Shown in pieces: positions 38,401 to 46,018 of a stretch of DNA of 64,000 nucleotides. Every line of letters begins with the position of its first letter. Position 1 is the stretch's first letter. This DNA is from Flectonema sp. DT1601 (Eukaryota; Euglenozoa; Diplonemea; Diplonemida; Diplonemidae): contig OZ025832.1 of the NCBI GenBank assembly GCA_964019425.1, positions 620,001 through 684,000 on the forward strand, read 5' to 3'. The notes below the pieces were generated by a model. That model was not told where the DNA came from and did no database searches. It saw only the letters and a list, made by a program, of their open reading frames with translations. The translations under genes and the position numbers were made by a program.

Positions 38401-40962
38401 CAGTCGCTCCCAGGAGGGTCGACGGCATCAGGCGAAGACAGACCACGAGCCGAAGCGCCAGCCCAGGTGGAAGCGCAGACGACGGAAGCACAAGGAGCGG
38501 AAGCAGTAGGGCTGAGAGACGAGCCAGCACAGGAAGTGGGACAACCCGAGGAAAAAGAGCCCCCATCCCCCGACCCCCCGTCGAAGGAGGAGAAGCTGTA
38601 TGCGGTGGCGGTGGGATGGAAACCGGGAGTGTATGCATCGTGGGAGGAGGCGAAGGCACAGACGGAAGGGTGCCCGAATGCGACACACCAGAGTTTCTCC
38701 TCCAGGAAGGAGGCGGACAGGTTCGTAGAGAGGTGGCAGCCGGAGACCAGGGAACCGACCCGGGCCACGGAGGGTGTCAGCCCACGTAAGTGGTACGCAG
38801 TGGCGAGGGGCAGGGCGGTAGGCCTGTTCCAATGCTGGAACGAGGCGAACTCGATGGTGTCAGGCTACGCGGCGGCGAGACACAAGAGTTTCGCAAGCAA
38901 GGGGGAGGCGGAGGGATACCTCCGAACCCACCTGCTGGGGGAGGTGGTTGGCGAAGTAGGGACGAGGTACACCTTGGTGTACGCATGCGAGGAAGACCCG
39001 GTAACGGGCCGTCTGGGGGCGGCGGCGAGCTGGTTGGACACACACCGTTTCGAGGTGTTGGGCACATGGTCAGCTGGCCTGCCAGCGGGAGACACACACT
39101 GGGGGCGATACTTCGCAGCCCTGGTGGGGCTGGTAGCGGCCAAGGCGTGTGGAGGCCCCGTCCCAGCGGAGGCATCCCTGCTGCTGCGAGGAAGCACGAC
39201 ACACTGGTCGACGGACCAGAGAGAGGTGCTGGAGGAGGCGGAGTTGATGGGGAGGCGTACGACGCTGGTGGAGATGCCAGAGAGGATGAGAACACACGCG
39301 ACGGAGGAGGCTGAAAAAGCGGCGAAGGAGGGCTCGACCTCAGTGACGGAAGCCGTGATGAAGGTTTTCACAGAGGGGGCAAAGAACTGCCTGGGACACG
39401 GGACACAGACGGGTCCCTTCACGGTGCGGTGGGAGGGAAGACAACTGCGTCTGGAACCCCAGTACACAGAAGAGGGGACGGGATCGTCAGGCGGCCGAGA
39501 GTCGGTGGAAGGAGAAGACGCGAGGGTAGAGGGCCGAGACGAGCAGAGCCCGGTCCCAACCCCGAAGGGGGCCGTGCAAAGGGTAGAGGCGGGAGTCCTG
39601 GAGTTGAGCTCGGAAGGGTCGGAGGGAGATGACGATAGATCATCCTCCCCAGCGACAGGGCAGGACGAAGGGAACGGTTCCATGTCGGGAGGCTCCTTGG
39701 GGAGTCCAGGGACGTCGGACATGGAAGTAGAAGAACAGACGGACGAAAGGGACCAGTCGGTAGACCCGTCGGCAGCAGAGACCTCAGGCGAAAACCATCA
39801 CCTGGCCGAGGACCTGCAAGCCGAGAAGGGGGACGAGCTGGACGAGACGTCCCACCACTCAGGAGAGCCACCGTCGTCAGACGGCATGGACGGAGTGGAG
39901 GGGTTGGAGGACCTGGAAGACTCACAGTCGGAGATGGAAGTCGACGGAGAAAATGTGACGGAAGGGTCAGTAGTCCAGTACGTCGAGGAGACGTCAGAGG
40001 ACGTGGTCCAGGTGGCAGAGTCGGACACAGAGGAGGAGGGATCGTCAGACTCCCAAATGACCATGACGGTCGATGAACAGGAATGGGAAGAGGGAGCGGC
40101 GCCCGAGGGGAACGCAGGTCAGATGGCCTGGATGCTGGGACTACACCCAGAAGGGGGGAACGCGGAAACACGACGGGAGGGCCAATCGGAGCCCCTTTCA
40201 AAGCTGGTGAACTCAGGCGAAACAAAACCAATGGCCGAGAGATCCAGTTTGGGGGCGAAGATGGGACCACGCGCAGTGGGTAGTGACGGGAGCGGGGAAG
40301 ACGCAGAGAGATCGCCGGGCACGGTGTCGACACCGAGCACGAGAGGGAGGACGAAGTACAGAAAGGGAATGGAGGAGGAGAGGGAGGAGTGTGTGTCGCC
40401 GAAGACAAATACGGGAAGGGGACGCACGAGAGGCCGGAAGGCAAAGACGGGGGCAAAGGGGGCCGGAAAGGAGGACCCAAGTCCGCAGGTGTTGCAGGCG
40501 GAAATGGGAGAGTCCACCCCGAGCTCAGGTGAACGGCAGGCGAGGAGGAGGTACAGGAAGGGAGAAGAGAGGGAGAGGATAGAGGTTCTCTCCCCAGACC
40601 CGAGCAGGAAAGCGAAGAGGAAGAGACGCAAGCAGAAGGAACCGGAGCCAGTGGAGGGCACCACGAGGGAACAGGCGCCGCGGAGTTACAACAGGAAACC
40701 CACACTGCGTCGGGTAGGTAAGGGAGACACACCCGACACAATGGGGTACGCACACGGGCCCCCGGGCTCCCTGACCTCGTTCACGGACGCGGGCGTACGC
40801 CCGGAGCCGGCGGAGCGAGACGGACAAGGTGTGGCAGGAGTAGAGTTGGTCACAAGGTCGTCGTCACAGAGTGAGAAAAGCACCCAAGGAGAGATGAGGG
40901 AGAGAGAAGGGGATCCAACACGAAGGGTCCTGGACTTCTCGTCGAAAGGGGGAAGGTGCTAG
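32440..40962 (+). CDS. Element B polyprotein: zinc fingers-OTU-RT-RLE-USP-HBD-RNase H-like
   Basis: A 2840-residue protein; ATG at 32440 is the first in frame after the A tract. In order: a hydrophobic start (MLLCGYVLLWALLSGTRA) like a signal peptide; C2H2 finger (231-253); OTU cysteine protease (323-445, Asp328-G-N-Cys331, His438 in HYDPV); a second C2H2-like finger (490-515); reverse transcriptase (about 750-1090: Asp897 in KIDFSNAF, QQGDPLGPLL, YLDD at 979-982); CCHC knuckle (about 1285-1310) and restriction-like endonuclease (Asp1346 in RPGDW, Asp1362 in GRAFDI); USP (1520-1765, Cys1530 in IGNSCYLNA, His1729 in GHYVSY, Asp1744/1745); RNase H-like fold (1829-1960); two hybrid-binding domains (2052-2098, 2117-2163); a second RNase H-like fold (2176-2300); a 500-residue acidic then basic tail. 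Both RNase H-like folds lack DEDD. GC-rich compared with host genes. Confidence 0.88.
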   Translation: MEKTMLLCGYVLLWALLSGTRAQQTSGVGKQRLAPVPGGWHTPLFTTLDKGPLFSSRISRRVTRPIPPHPFITPNSSNSPNNTASGRAFQHGREGVWVPRRGTETAGNRVRRDHPKPPPDKGGRELLKRASPKVASKAARRLERRRRKLLKERQERWERWAGELEKFHARRERFRAETERPRKNKAETPRKRRAGPERDWTKPGGHKAEPRPWYARPSDLAGGGQSKERTKCPVVGCSVWVRGDLEYHFKQHLKGVVPGEVTAQMASDRLGKQICKACGELSTGLVHQTVRCREMLDLKGRLGVATGPTPELASLKCEGAKVFRVIGDGNCLFRSVCQLLETPEGWKGRHGELRRRTAGYLTKNRERFEVFFQDADAFGVYARALEEDGCWGDALALQVMAEDLQCRFVVVVRTETLVVEGPSDPKRTLVLTLQNGCHYDPVEASEDCVARLLQSARRLELVSPGPLSQAAGGEPAVLQTASRQAQLHECPQAECPKHKGGFEEWAELLRHVDEHAFSGNPLTHGQLARLGLRECPVCCGIIGQDQPMHPGCSEKLQKVQLGDVYTAFRKRVLESQSFPSLEEIASRRRPIAKKLPVPLLHHLGRALKLALDLVVERNDEWAWKLLLMLPTCTLRRIRRGGRRLSTSNLTGAVDDLQAWIRGDFEGLWKAAAPRKATGRPAVKEAGQKGRNDRATSLAREGCLSQAISALDAPPPAERTEKVLEQMRTLHPRASGPPSATAGQEVQIAEVELLACLRSFHRGSSGGPSGLAPQHLKDVVERGEVPGLVASITEVVRILANGRAPREVAPLLAGANLTALEKEGKPGEHRPVAVGETWRRLVAKILCGAYRSQARSSLLEVRQLGVAVSGGVEAAVHTLHEFRAEHALSSQKVFVKIDFSNAFNCVKRGAFLDSTRDTLLESWVSWCYGAPTWLLFGDERLSSEEGAQQGDPLGPLLFSLAIKPALQKVLEAKPELACFYLDDGLVAGTLEQVDKALQILQKETAELGLTLRPDKCQTHVLDSAQNTLPLGWGLEGMRPPLYNGDFLGAPFGTEEHCQEFVDRKVAQLEKKAELLADLQDRQVAMVLLRQCMGFCKVTHLMRCCTHGKMDTSMRKVDELMRSTASRVLGLTLEGPKWMQAQLPTRMGGLGLRSCAEHRGAALLGSLELVQGVSKSLWEGFKGVLMPALKKGLNLALPEELRIEEDGPGPNPQRLSSAKLDQVKRDCLLAGANDPRDKGRLLSLRMDKASAWLQQADEECAMDPETFRIACGMRLGAALFAEGAVCRICSGPQDRQGYHASICIKNGHVHQRHERVKEEFISIFKQAGLPLLREPSHLLGPNKQRPGDWYCQEGLREGRGRAFDITVVNPGKIKLYKTPGQAAREAESLKGNKYAEQCTKHGINFSTIALEAYGGMGREAVGTLKKLVQICATNSTVPHREIAGEMARRISTSVVVATAEALRAREASVAMDSVNPLPRTKPPPEMTEKPTSQEREPRPRAETEEIQQPEVMRQSAGPPPTMRGLPNIGNSCYLNASVQCLLKGTALTQVLTGKEEVGMSGLLSGVVKGSGECLEKLSEMFDPLQDRRQGEVVGTLTSIVDALLEEKKEVCEPLFSAVQLKQLVCTGCADASGSTDELTLIPLCGRTPQVRLQPTKERVERSCEKLCGSNEATLEESFASLPSSLIFQRDKQDTQGSLGWEERFQVQVGERVMTYQQTGAIAHLGSDNAGHYVSYTWDGVGWQKQDDKAISQVSTEEIHGTKPVVVVYSRVEGSTQEDVGVPVRWIPVANKDRMEVREAPPSEEDTAGYTSREEAECVLRTRVVGGQTQRKLLLLVSSVWNAEMEKLGAAACLIHMGTLDRRFTWSGCLPTWDEATAEYVAALLGLNAIRERSQLLGGETQIEVVTPQQGWGVEQQEALKLVALPSVIEHQVTESSRGVENLALWEAESAAWDEPVELSEDGLDYLVIELEMNLGLSQLRGKAVEPDESQSLPGGSTASGEDRPRAEAPAQVEAQTTEAQGAEAVGLRDEPAQEVGQPEEKEPPSPDPPSKEEKLYAVAVGWKPGVYASWEEAKAQTEGCPNATHQSFSSRKEADRFVERWQPETREPTRATEGVSPRKWYAVARGRAVGLFQCWNEANSMVSGYAAARHKSFASKGEAEGYLRTHLLGEVVGEVGTRYTLVYACEEDPVTGRLGAAASWLDTHRFEVLGTWSAGLPAGDTHWGRYFAALVGLVAAKACGGPVPAEASLLLRGSTTHWSTDQREVLEEAELMGRRTTLVEMPERMRTHATEEAEKAAKEGSTSVTEAVMKVFTEGAKNCLGHGTQTGPFTVRWEGRQLRLEPQYTEEGTGSSGGRESVEGEDARVEGRDEQSPVPTPKGAVQRVEAGVLELSSEGSEGDDDRSSSPATGQDEGNGSMSGGSLGSPGTSDMEVEEQTDERDQSVDPSAAETSGENHHLAEDLQAEKGDELDETSHHSGEPPSSDGMDGVEGLEDLEDSQSEMEVDGENVTEGSVVQYVEETSEDVVQVAESDTEEEGSSDSQMTMTVDEQEWEEGAAPEGNAGQMAWMLGLHPEGGNAETRREGQSEPLSKLVNSGETKPMAERSSLGAKMGPRAVGSDGSGEDAERSPGTVSTPSTRGRTKYRKGMEEEREECVSPKTNTGRGRTRGRKAKTGAKGAGKEDPSPQVLQAEMGESTPSSGERQARRRYRKGEERERIEVLSPDPSRKAKRKRRKQKEPEPVEGTTREQAPRSYNRKPTLRRVGKGDTPDTMGYAHGPPGSLTSFTDAGVRPEPAERDGQGVAGVELVTRSSSQSEKSTQGEMREREGDPTRRVLDFSSKGGRC

Positions 40963-41693
40963 GGACTCCACGAAGGAGGTCTCAAGAGTCGAGGAAAAAA
41001 CAGAGCCAAGACCCCAGAGCCAACCCAAAACACATGGTAGAGGACGAGGGAGAACAAGAGCGGGAGCGAGGTTAGAAACGTGACCAAAGCCCCCGCGAAG
41101 CAGGAGACACAACCTGCAACCAGACCCCCCCCAAAAAAAAAAACCCCGGTCAACGAGGCAAACTCGGACCAAAACATGCTTTTCACCCCCCCCCCAGGAA
41201 ACACCGACCAGTGGAGCCAAAGGCCACACACATATTATAAAAATCAAAGGCCGCCCCCCAACCCAAGAAAAGGATGAAAAACTTTCAAGCGAAAAAACTT
41301 GACGTCCGTGCGCCCCAGAGATCAAAGGACGGACGACTCACACCCCCTTCTTTCGCCCCATTTTATTTACTGGTACAGCGACAAATGTAAAGCTGGGTAG
41401 ACGACGAATTATTCTTTGTGCACAGAGACAAGGGATCCATGAGAACAAAGGATCAAGAGAAGAAGTGCACATTCCCCCTTCCCAAACCCAGAAACATGAG
41501 AACTCATTAAATTGAAGGGTCATGTCTTTTCAAGTCGAAAAATGCTTAAATGCAAAAGAAGACTGTCGTCCCCAGCTCGCGGGTTTTCCCTGTCGCTGTA
41601 TGTCGAGACAACGATCAGAGTCAGAAGAAGGATTGTACTATTAACAGTATAATGAAAAAGGACAAAGAGAGTAGTTTCCATTTTATCTTCCCG

Positions 41694-41749
<56 letters not shown>
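40963..41749 (+). other. Element B 3' UTR and poly(A) tail
   Basis: After the TAG stop, 731 nt of non-coding sequence with C and A runs near 41126-41145 and 41190, then 56 As (41694-41749). The tail length and its position directly before the right 285-bp repeat mark the 3' end of the inserted RNA copy. Confidence 0.75.
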
Positions 41750-41751
<2 letters not shown>

Positions 41752-42029
41752 AGAGTGAAAAGGAAGACAGAGTTGTATGTAAACTGTATGTAAATGTAAG
41801 AAGAAAGAAAAAACACGCTGGAAGTGGGAGTGCAACCATCAGCGCAAACACAACCACAAATATTGTTTTTTTTTCCTTTTTCTTTTCTTCGCTTCGGCGA
41901 CAGATATGGTAGGACCTAGAAAACCGGCCCAAAACTTGTGTTGCAGTTTATCTTTTTAGCGCACACTCATGTAACATAAGGATCGCTGGTTCCGAGGGTT
42001 TGCTCTCCTGCCATACTTGCCTCTCACCT

Positions 42030-42064
<35 letters not shown>
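41750..42064 (+). repeat. 285-bp direct repeat, right copy, with A30
   Basis: Same sequence as 27851-28135, here running on into 30 As (42035-42064) that abut the 3' end of element C. The A run shows what the uninterrupted target looked like: the left copy keeps only about six to eight of these As before the SL. Confidence 0.85.
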
Positions 42065-42066
<2 letters not shown>

Positions 42067-42103
42067 ATAACAAATTGATATTGGCGACTACATGTCACCT
42101 ACT

Positions 42104-45100
42104 TTACTTCCAAAGTCTAAGGTTAGATGTCTGTTCCATCCACCTTATGATCAACGCGAGTGATGGAAGCCACGCCAAAGTGAAGAGAGCTTCAAGGTTA
42201 GGAATTTCGTTGGCAATAATAAGTTCTCGATCGCGATCCCACTTGCCGGTCAGTGTTGAGAAGCCCAGGATTTTGAACCTGGCCGAGTCGAGTTTGGGAG
42301 ATTGACATCCCTGCAGCAGGTGAACCTGTGAGGACGGTTCGCCACAAAATGGGCAGTCGATCGTCTTGCGCCAGTTCTGAATTAGCGGGTGACATCCTGT
42401 CCGGAAGTTCGCTATCCGTATCTCGTCGGCTCTTTCCATCCCAGGAGGGTATTTAACGGAACGGCCTCTGATGAGGTGTTTGTAGCAGGTGTAACCACTC
42501 ACGTTAAGCAGATCCTTTTTGATGCAGCGCTTAACATGTGATGATCGCGAGAAGTAAGTGCCTTTGACTAGCACAGGTCGGATGTTCTTGTTGTGCGCTG
42601 CTTCCTTTGCAAGCGCGTCAACTTCATCGTGAAACTCGATTCCAATGTGCGAGGGGATGAATTGCAAATGCACTTTCATTTCACACATGCGCAGGTATTC
42701 CAGTATCTTCAAGGACTCAGTATTCTTCTGTCTGCACCTTCCACCCAGCAGTTCATCCAGAAGGGATTTTGAGTCCGTGAATATCCTCACAGATTTCATT
42801 GAAGTATCTTTGCTAAACACCGTTTTCAGATGTCTAGCCGCGTTCTTCAGAGCATGTTGTTCAGTCCTATAGCTGCAGTCAGCTTGATAAAGCCTAGACG
42901 CGTATGCAGATCGAAGGCCGCTACGTGACTTGGCAATATGAGCCGCACCGGCCGCGCCGGAAGCAGAGTAAGAACCATCGCAGTTGATTACCATGTCGAC
43001 AGGAGGTAACGTTCCAATGTACGACATGAATTTTTCTTTGTCCACCGCAGGGTTCGCGGACTTCGGAAATCCGCAGCTGTTGCTAATCCTAAGGTTCGTC
43101 GGAGATACCCAGGGTTCCATCGAGTCAGGCTGCACTAAGCACTGGCTTTCACGCTGACTATCAGTGCCAGGGATTAGGCCAGCCCAGTAGCTTTGTGTTG
43201 AGGCGAGTCTGTTTGTATTAGGTATCCAAGTCATGGCTTTATACCTGTAGTACGCAATTTTTGTCTGCTTTTCAATCTGACGTTTAAAAGGATACATGTC
43301 AGACTCCCACAACAGTAACTCTCTTGGCGTACACTTGCTGCATCCAGTAACCAGTCTGGCGACCTTCCTCAGTTCGAAGTCGATGCTGTCAACGCTGCTG
43401 CTTATCAGCCAACCAAAACTGTCAAGCGCATACGAGATTCTCGCGGTTATATAAAGGTTCTTAACCATGTTAAGAGTCTTGTAGTCCAGTTCGTACGGCT
43501 GGAGGCACTGCAGAAGTGATATCCCCCTCTTTAATTCTTCGTGAATCTTGCCTACTTGTTTGTGGAAGGTGAGCCTGTCGTCGATGTGAACTCCGAGGTA
43601 TTTTACTGAGTCGACTATCGGTAACAGAAAGGCAGTTTTGAATATTGCTCTCACAACCATAATGCTGTCCTCACGAACGACGTATTGCAGCATCAAGTTG
43701 TCGAGTTCTTCTTGTGTCTTGATTGGGATTCCTCCAATTTCAAGAATCGTTTCGCCACTTTGAAGCATGGGTCTGGGTGATTTGAGATTGATATGATTCT
43801 CGATGTCACCATAGTCAAGTTTAAGCATGCGTTCCTCAACAGATCTAGAGAAAAGCAGTTCGCGATTACACGTATCGTTTAGTACTATGCCCTTCGAGCG
43901 AACATTCATCTTAAGCGCACAGGTTTTGGAGACCGATAAGGCCATGTCGTTTTCAAAACACCATTGATCCACTTTGTCGAGTACTAATTGAGCATTCGAA
44001 AGAGCTTCTTCCATGTTTGATCCTGACACTACACAGGCTGTGTCATCAGCATACAGAGCAGACGTCGTTGTTTCCTTCTCCAGTTCCAAAATCTTGCAGA
44101 GGTCATCAACGTAGATAAGATAGAGAAGAGGACCCAGGATCGATCCCTGGGGAACCCCCTTAGCCAGAGTACGGAATTCGCTAAAATGACCATTTGCTTC
44201 AACTCTAACCTTCCTGTTTGTAAGAAAGTCTGTGATCCATCTGATAATAACATTCGGAACACCCATCTTTACTAATTTTAATATAAGTATCTTATGGTTG
44301 ATCCTGTCAAACGCAGCAGTAAAGTCGAATGACAAGAACACTGATCTCTTTTCTTCCATGTGGCTCCTTACGATAGCATCCACTAGAACGGTGATCTGCT
44401 CGCAGGTATTTCTCCCCTTTCTGAATCCAGCCTGTAGTGGGCTGAGCGACGAATGTTTTGTGAGCCAGTGCATGAGTCGGTCATACACGAGCCTCTCCGC
44501 AAGTTTCCCAACAACCGAGGTGAGCGTAATGGGTCTGAAACTCTTCAGCTCATTTCGAGGTTTTCCAGCCTTGAACATAGGCTTGATTAAACCTTGTTTC
44601 CACTGGTACGGTACTTTTGAAGTCTTCCAGGAAGTGTTAATAATTCTCAAGAGGTATTCCACTGTTGCCGGAGTGAAGTTTTTGATCATCTCATTGTGAA
44701 CTCCATCAGGTCCTGCAGCCTTGCGGGTCTTCAGGTTCTTAATCGCAGCTTTAATTTCAGCCATTGTGAAATCACAGCAAATATCTATTTCATTATCACC
44801 TTCTGAGAGTGCAGGGGCCTCTAGCGATAATATTTCCGATTTCGAGACAAACAGGTCCAAGAATGCTGATGGGAGATCGCAGTCAGAGATATTGTTGACA
44901 CCGATATCCTTACCAGCATCTTGCTGCAGTTCTTTGATCTTCTTAAACGCAAAGGCAAAGTTGTTACCCTTGTCAAGTTGATCACGTAGGTGGACACCCT
45001 TCGATTTGGTAGAATCGGGAGTTGACGTCTTCCACTTTCGTCTCCGTTTTCCTTTGAAAAGGAGACGTCGACGAATGAATTTAGCCGCCACTTCATGCAG

Positions 45101-46015
45101 TATGTTGTTAAAGAGCTTGGCATTCGCAGTTGCATCATCGGAGAGTCTTGATTTTCTAATTCTCTTTTCGAGCATGGTCCCAAAGCAGTTCCAGTCCGTA
45201 GACTTGAAGTCCCATACAACGCGTTTCTTCGAACCTATCGTGGCCCGTGCAAGTTGGCACATGGGATCCAGTACGGTGTAGAGAGGTCGATGATCTGACC
45301 CATGTTTATTATCTTCTTCAATTGCACTAAATTCTTCAAGAACCATCGAGTTTGAAAAGAATACTACATCTGGCGAGGTACCACCCCCCGGGACGTCAGG
45401 AAAAGGCCTTGTGATTGACCCCATCTTGTTAGCAACCAGTAGATCATTTTGAGCTGCCCATTCATGTAAAGTTGAACCTGCTCTCGTCGATTTAAGTGAC
45501 CACACCGGATGATGGGCATTAAAGTCACCCGCGACGATTGCTTTCGTTGAGACTGGAAGATCTGACTCTCTGATCATGCATCCCGGGGGAGCATAAACAT
45601 TGATGATGTCAATCTTTCCACCTATGTTGACCTTCACGACCTCGACATCATTTAAGTGTGGCGGAAGCTCCATGTTCAAACGCTGCTGAGTGTGGCATTT
45701 TTTCACCATAGAAATAACCCCTCCACCTCGTGTTGCCCTATCATTCCGATAGGTGAAATAGTCCGTGTGCGAAATTACATCATTCGTCCAAGTCTCCTGT
45801 AGGCACAGTACGTCAGGCGCATAGGCATTTAGCAGCTTGTGAATATAAGCGCCTTTGTTCCCCATCGATCGACAGTTCCAGCTCAGTAGAGATATGAGAG
45901 GGTTGTCAGGGCCAGGGTTGCGTTCGACGTCGCCTGCCTTTAGCAGCAGTTCACGAGCCGTATCCTTTTCCACAAGTGAGTTGGTCGGATTGAGTTCATC
46001 CTCATCGTCATCTAG
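42104..46015 (-). CDS. Element C ORF2: 2A peptide, APE endonuclease, reverse transcriptase, RNase H
   Basis: The frame continues ORF1's own frame directly after its UGA and runs 1,303 codons (LDDDEDELNPTNS...). No Met occurs before the endonuclease motif LSWNCRS, so no AUG can start a complete ORF2. Residues below count from Val at 45973. The 2A motif LLLKAGDVERNPGP is at 9-22, where ribosomes would skip between Gly and Pro. APE endonuclease: NCRS, LQETW, AGDFNAHHPVW, SPDVVF and GSDHRPL. RT: FDFTAAFDR, PQGSILGPLL and YADD near 643. RNase H: Asp near 999 in CDGSYS, EQHALK, FTDSKS and HDEVDALAKEA, all four catalytic residues apparently kept. The C-terminal CPFCGEP...VHLLQGC is a CCHC knuckle. 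Confidence 0.9.
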   Translation of the reverse strand, partial: LDDDEDELNPTNSLVEKDTARELLLKAGDVERNPGPDNPLISLLSWNCRSMGNKGAYIHKLLNAYAPDVLCLQETWTNDVISHTDYFTYRNDRATRGGGVISMVKKCHTQQRLNMELPPHLNDVEVVKVNIGGKIDIINVYAPPGCMIRESDLPVSTKAIVAGDFNAHHPVWSLKSTRAGSTLHEWAAQNDLLVANKMGSITRPFPDVPGGGTSPDVVFFSNSMVLEEFSAIEEDNKHGSDHRPLYTVLDPMCQLARATIGSKKRVVWDFKSTDWNCFGTMLEKRIRKSRLSDDATANAKLFNNILHEVAAKFIRRRLLFKGKRRRKWKTSTPDSTKSKGVHLRDQLDKGNNFAFAFKKIKELQQDAGKDIGVNNISDCDLPSAFLDLFVSKSEILSLEAPALSEGDNEIDICCDFTMAEIKAAIKNLKTRKAAGPDGVHNEMIKNFTPATVEYLLRIINTSWKTSKVPYQWKQGLIKPMFKAGKPRNELKSFRPITLTSVVGKLAERLVYDRLMHWLTKHSSLSPLQAGFRKGRNTCEQITVLVDAIVRSHMEEKRSVFLSFDFTAAFDRINHKILILKLVKMGVPNVIIRWITDFLTNRKVRVEANGHFSEFRTLAKGVPQGSILGPLLYLIYVDDLCKILELEKETTTSALYADDTACVVSGSNMEEALSNAQLVLDKVDQWCFENDMALSVSKTCALKMNVRSKGIVLNDTCNRELLFSRSVEERMLKLDYGDIENHINLKSPRPMLQSGETILEIGGIPIKTQEELDNLMLQYVVREDSIMVVRAIFKTAFLLPIVDSVKYLGVHIDDRLTFHKQVGKIHEELKRGISLLQCLQPYELDYKTLNMVKNLYITARISYALDSFGWLISSSVDSIDFELRKVARLVTGCSKCTPRELLLWESDMYPFKRQIEKQTKIAYYRYKAMTWIPNTNRLASTQSYWAGLIPGTDSQRESQCLVQPDSMEPWVSPTNLRISNSCGFPKSANPAVDKEKFMSYIGTLPPVDMVINCDGSYSASGAAGAAHIAKSRSGLRSAYASRLYQADCSYRTEQHALKNAARHLKTVFSKDTSMKSVRIFTDSKSLLDELLGGRCRQKNTESLKILEYLRMCEMKVHLQFIPSHIGIEFHDEVDALAKEAAHNKNIRPVLVKGTYFSRSSHVKRCIKKDLLNVSGYTCYKHLIRGRSVKYPPGMERADEIRIANFRTGCHPLIQNWRKTIDCPFCGEPSSQVHLLQGCQSPKLDSARFKILGFSTLTGKWDRDRELIIANEIPNLEALFTLAWLPSLALIIRWMEQTSNLRLWK
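45908..45949 (-). other. 2A ribosome-skipping sequence
   Basis: Encodes LLLKAGDVERNPGP, matching the D-x-E-x-N-P-G-P consensus with the usual hydrophobic stretch before it. It would release ORF1 plus a short tail from ORF2 during translation of a readthrough product. 2A at the head of LINE proteins is established for trypanosome L1Tc and for several animal LINEs. Confidence 0.88.
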
Positions 46016-46018
46016 TCA
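46010..46018 (-). promoter_or_regulatory. Leaky stop codon UGA-CUA-G between ORF1 and ORF2
   Basis: The minus strand reads AAC TGA CTA GAT. UGA followed by CUAG is the best-known readthrough context (alphavirus-type and mammalian programmed readthrough). The acidic codons on both sides (SNDSDFDLN before, LDDDEDE after) continue as if one protein, and ORF2 has no AUG of its own. Confidence 0.75.

Larger units (their letters stand above)
28142..41749 (+). mobile_element. Element B: 13.6-kb SL-capped RLE-type LINE with OTU and USP proteases
   Basis: Structure in order: spliced leader (28142-28180), 6.4 copies of a 462-bp unit (28181-31138), a composite leader with A tracts and short repeats (31139-32439), one 2840-codon gene (32440-40962), a 3' UTR (40963-41693) and a 56-A tail (41694-41749), the whole between 285-bp direct repeats. 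Reverse transcriptase followed by a restriction-like endonuclease places it with the R2/NeSL/CRE type of non-LTR retrotransposons. The intact frame, identical array units and identical flanks indicate a very recent insertion. Tandem repeats at the 5' end recall SLACS of trypanosomes, which carries 185-bp repeats there. Confidence 0.85.

Noticed and set aside
46016-46018. UGA reassigned to an amino acid in this genome
   Set aside because: Host genes such as the Aurora kinase and the SET-domain gene end in TGA at natural family ends.
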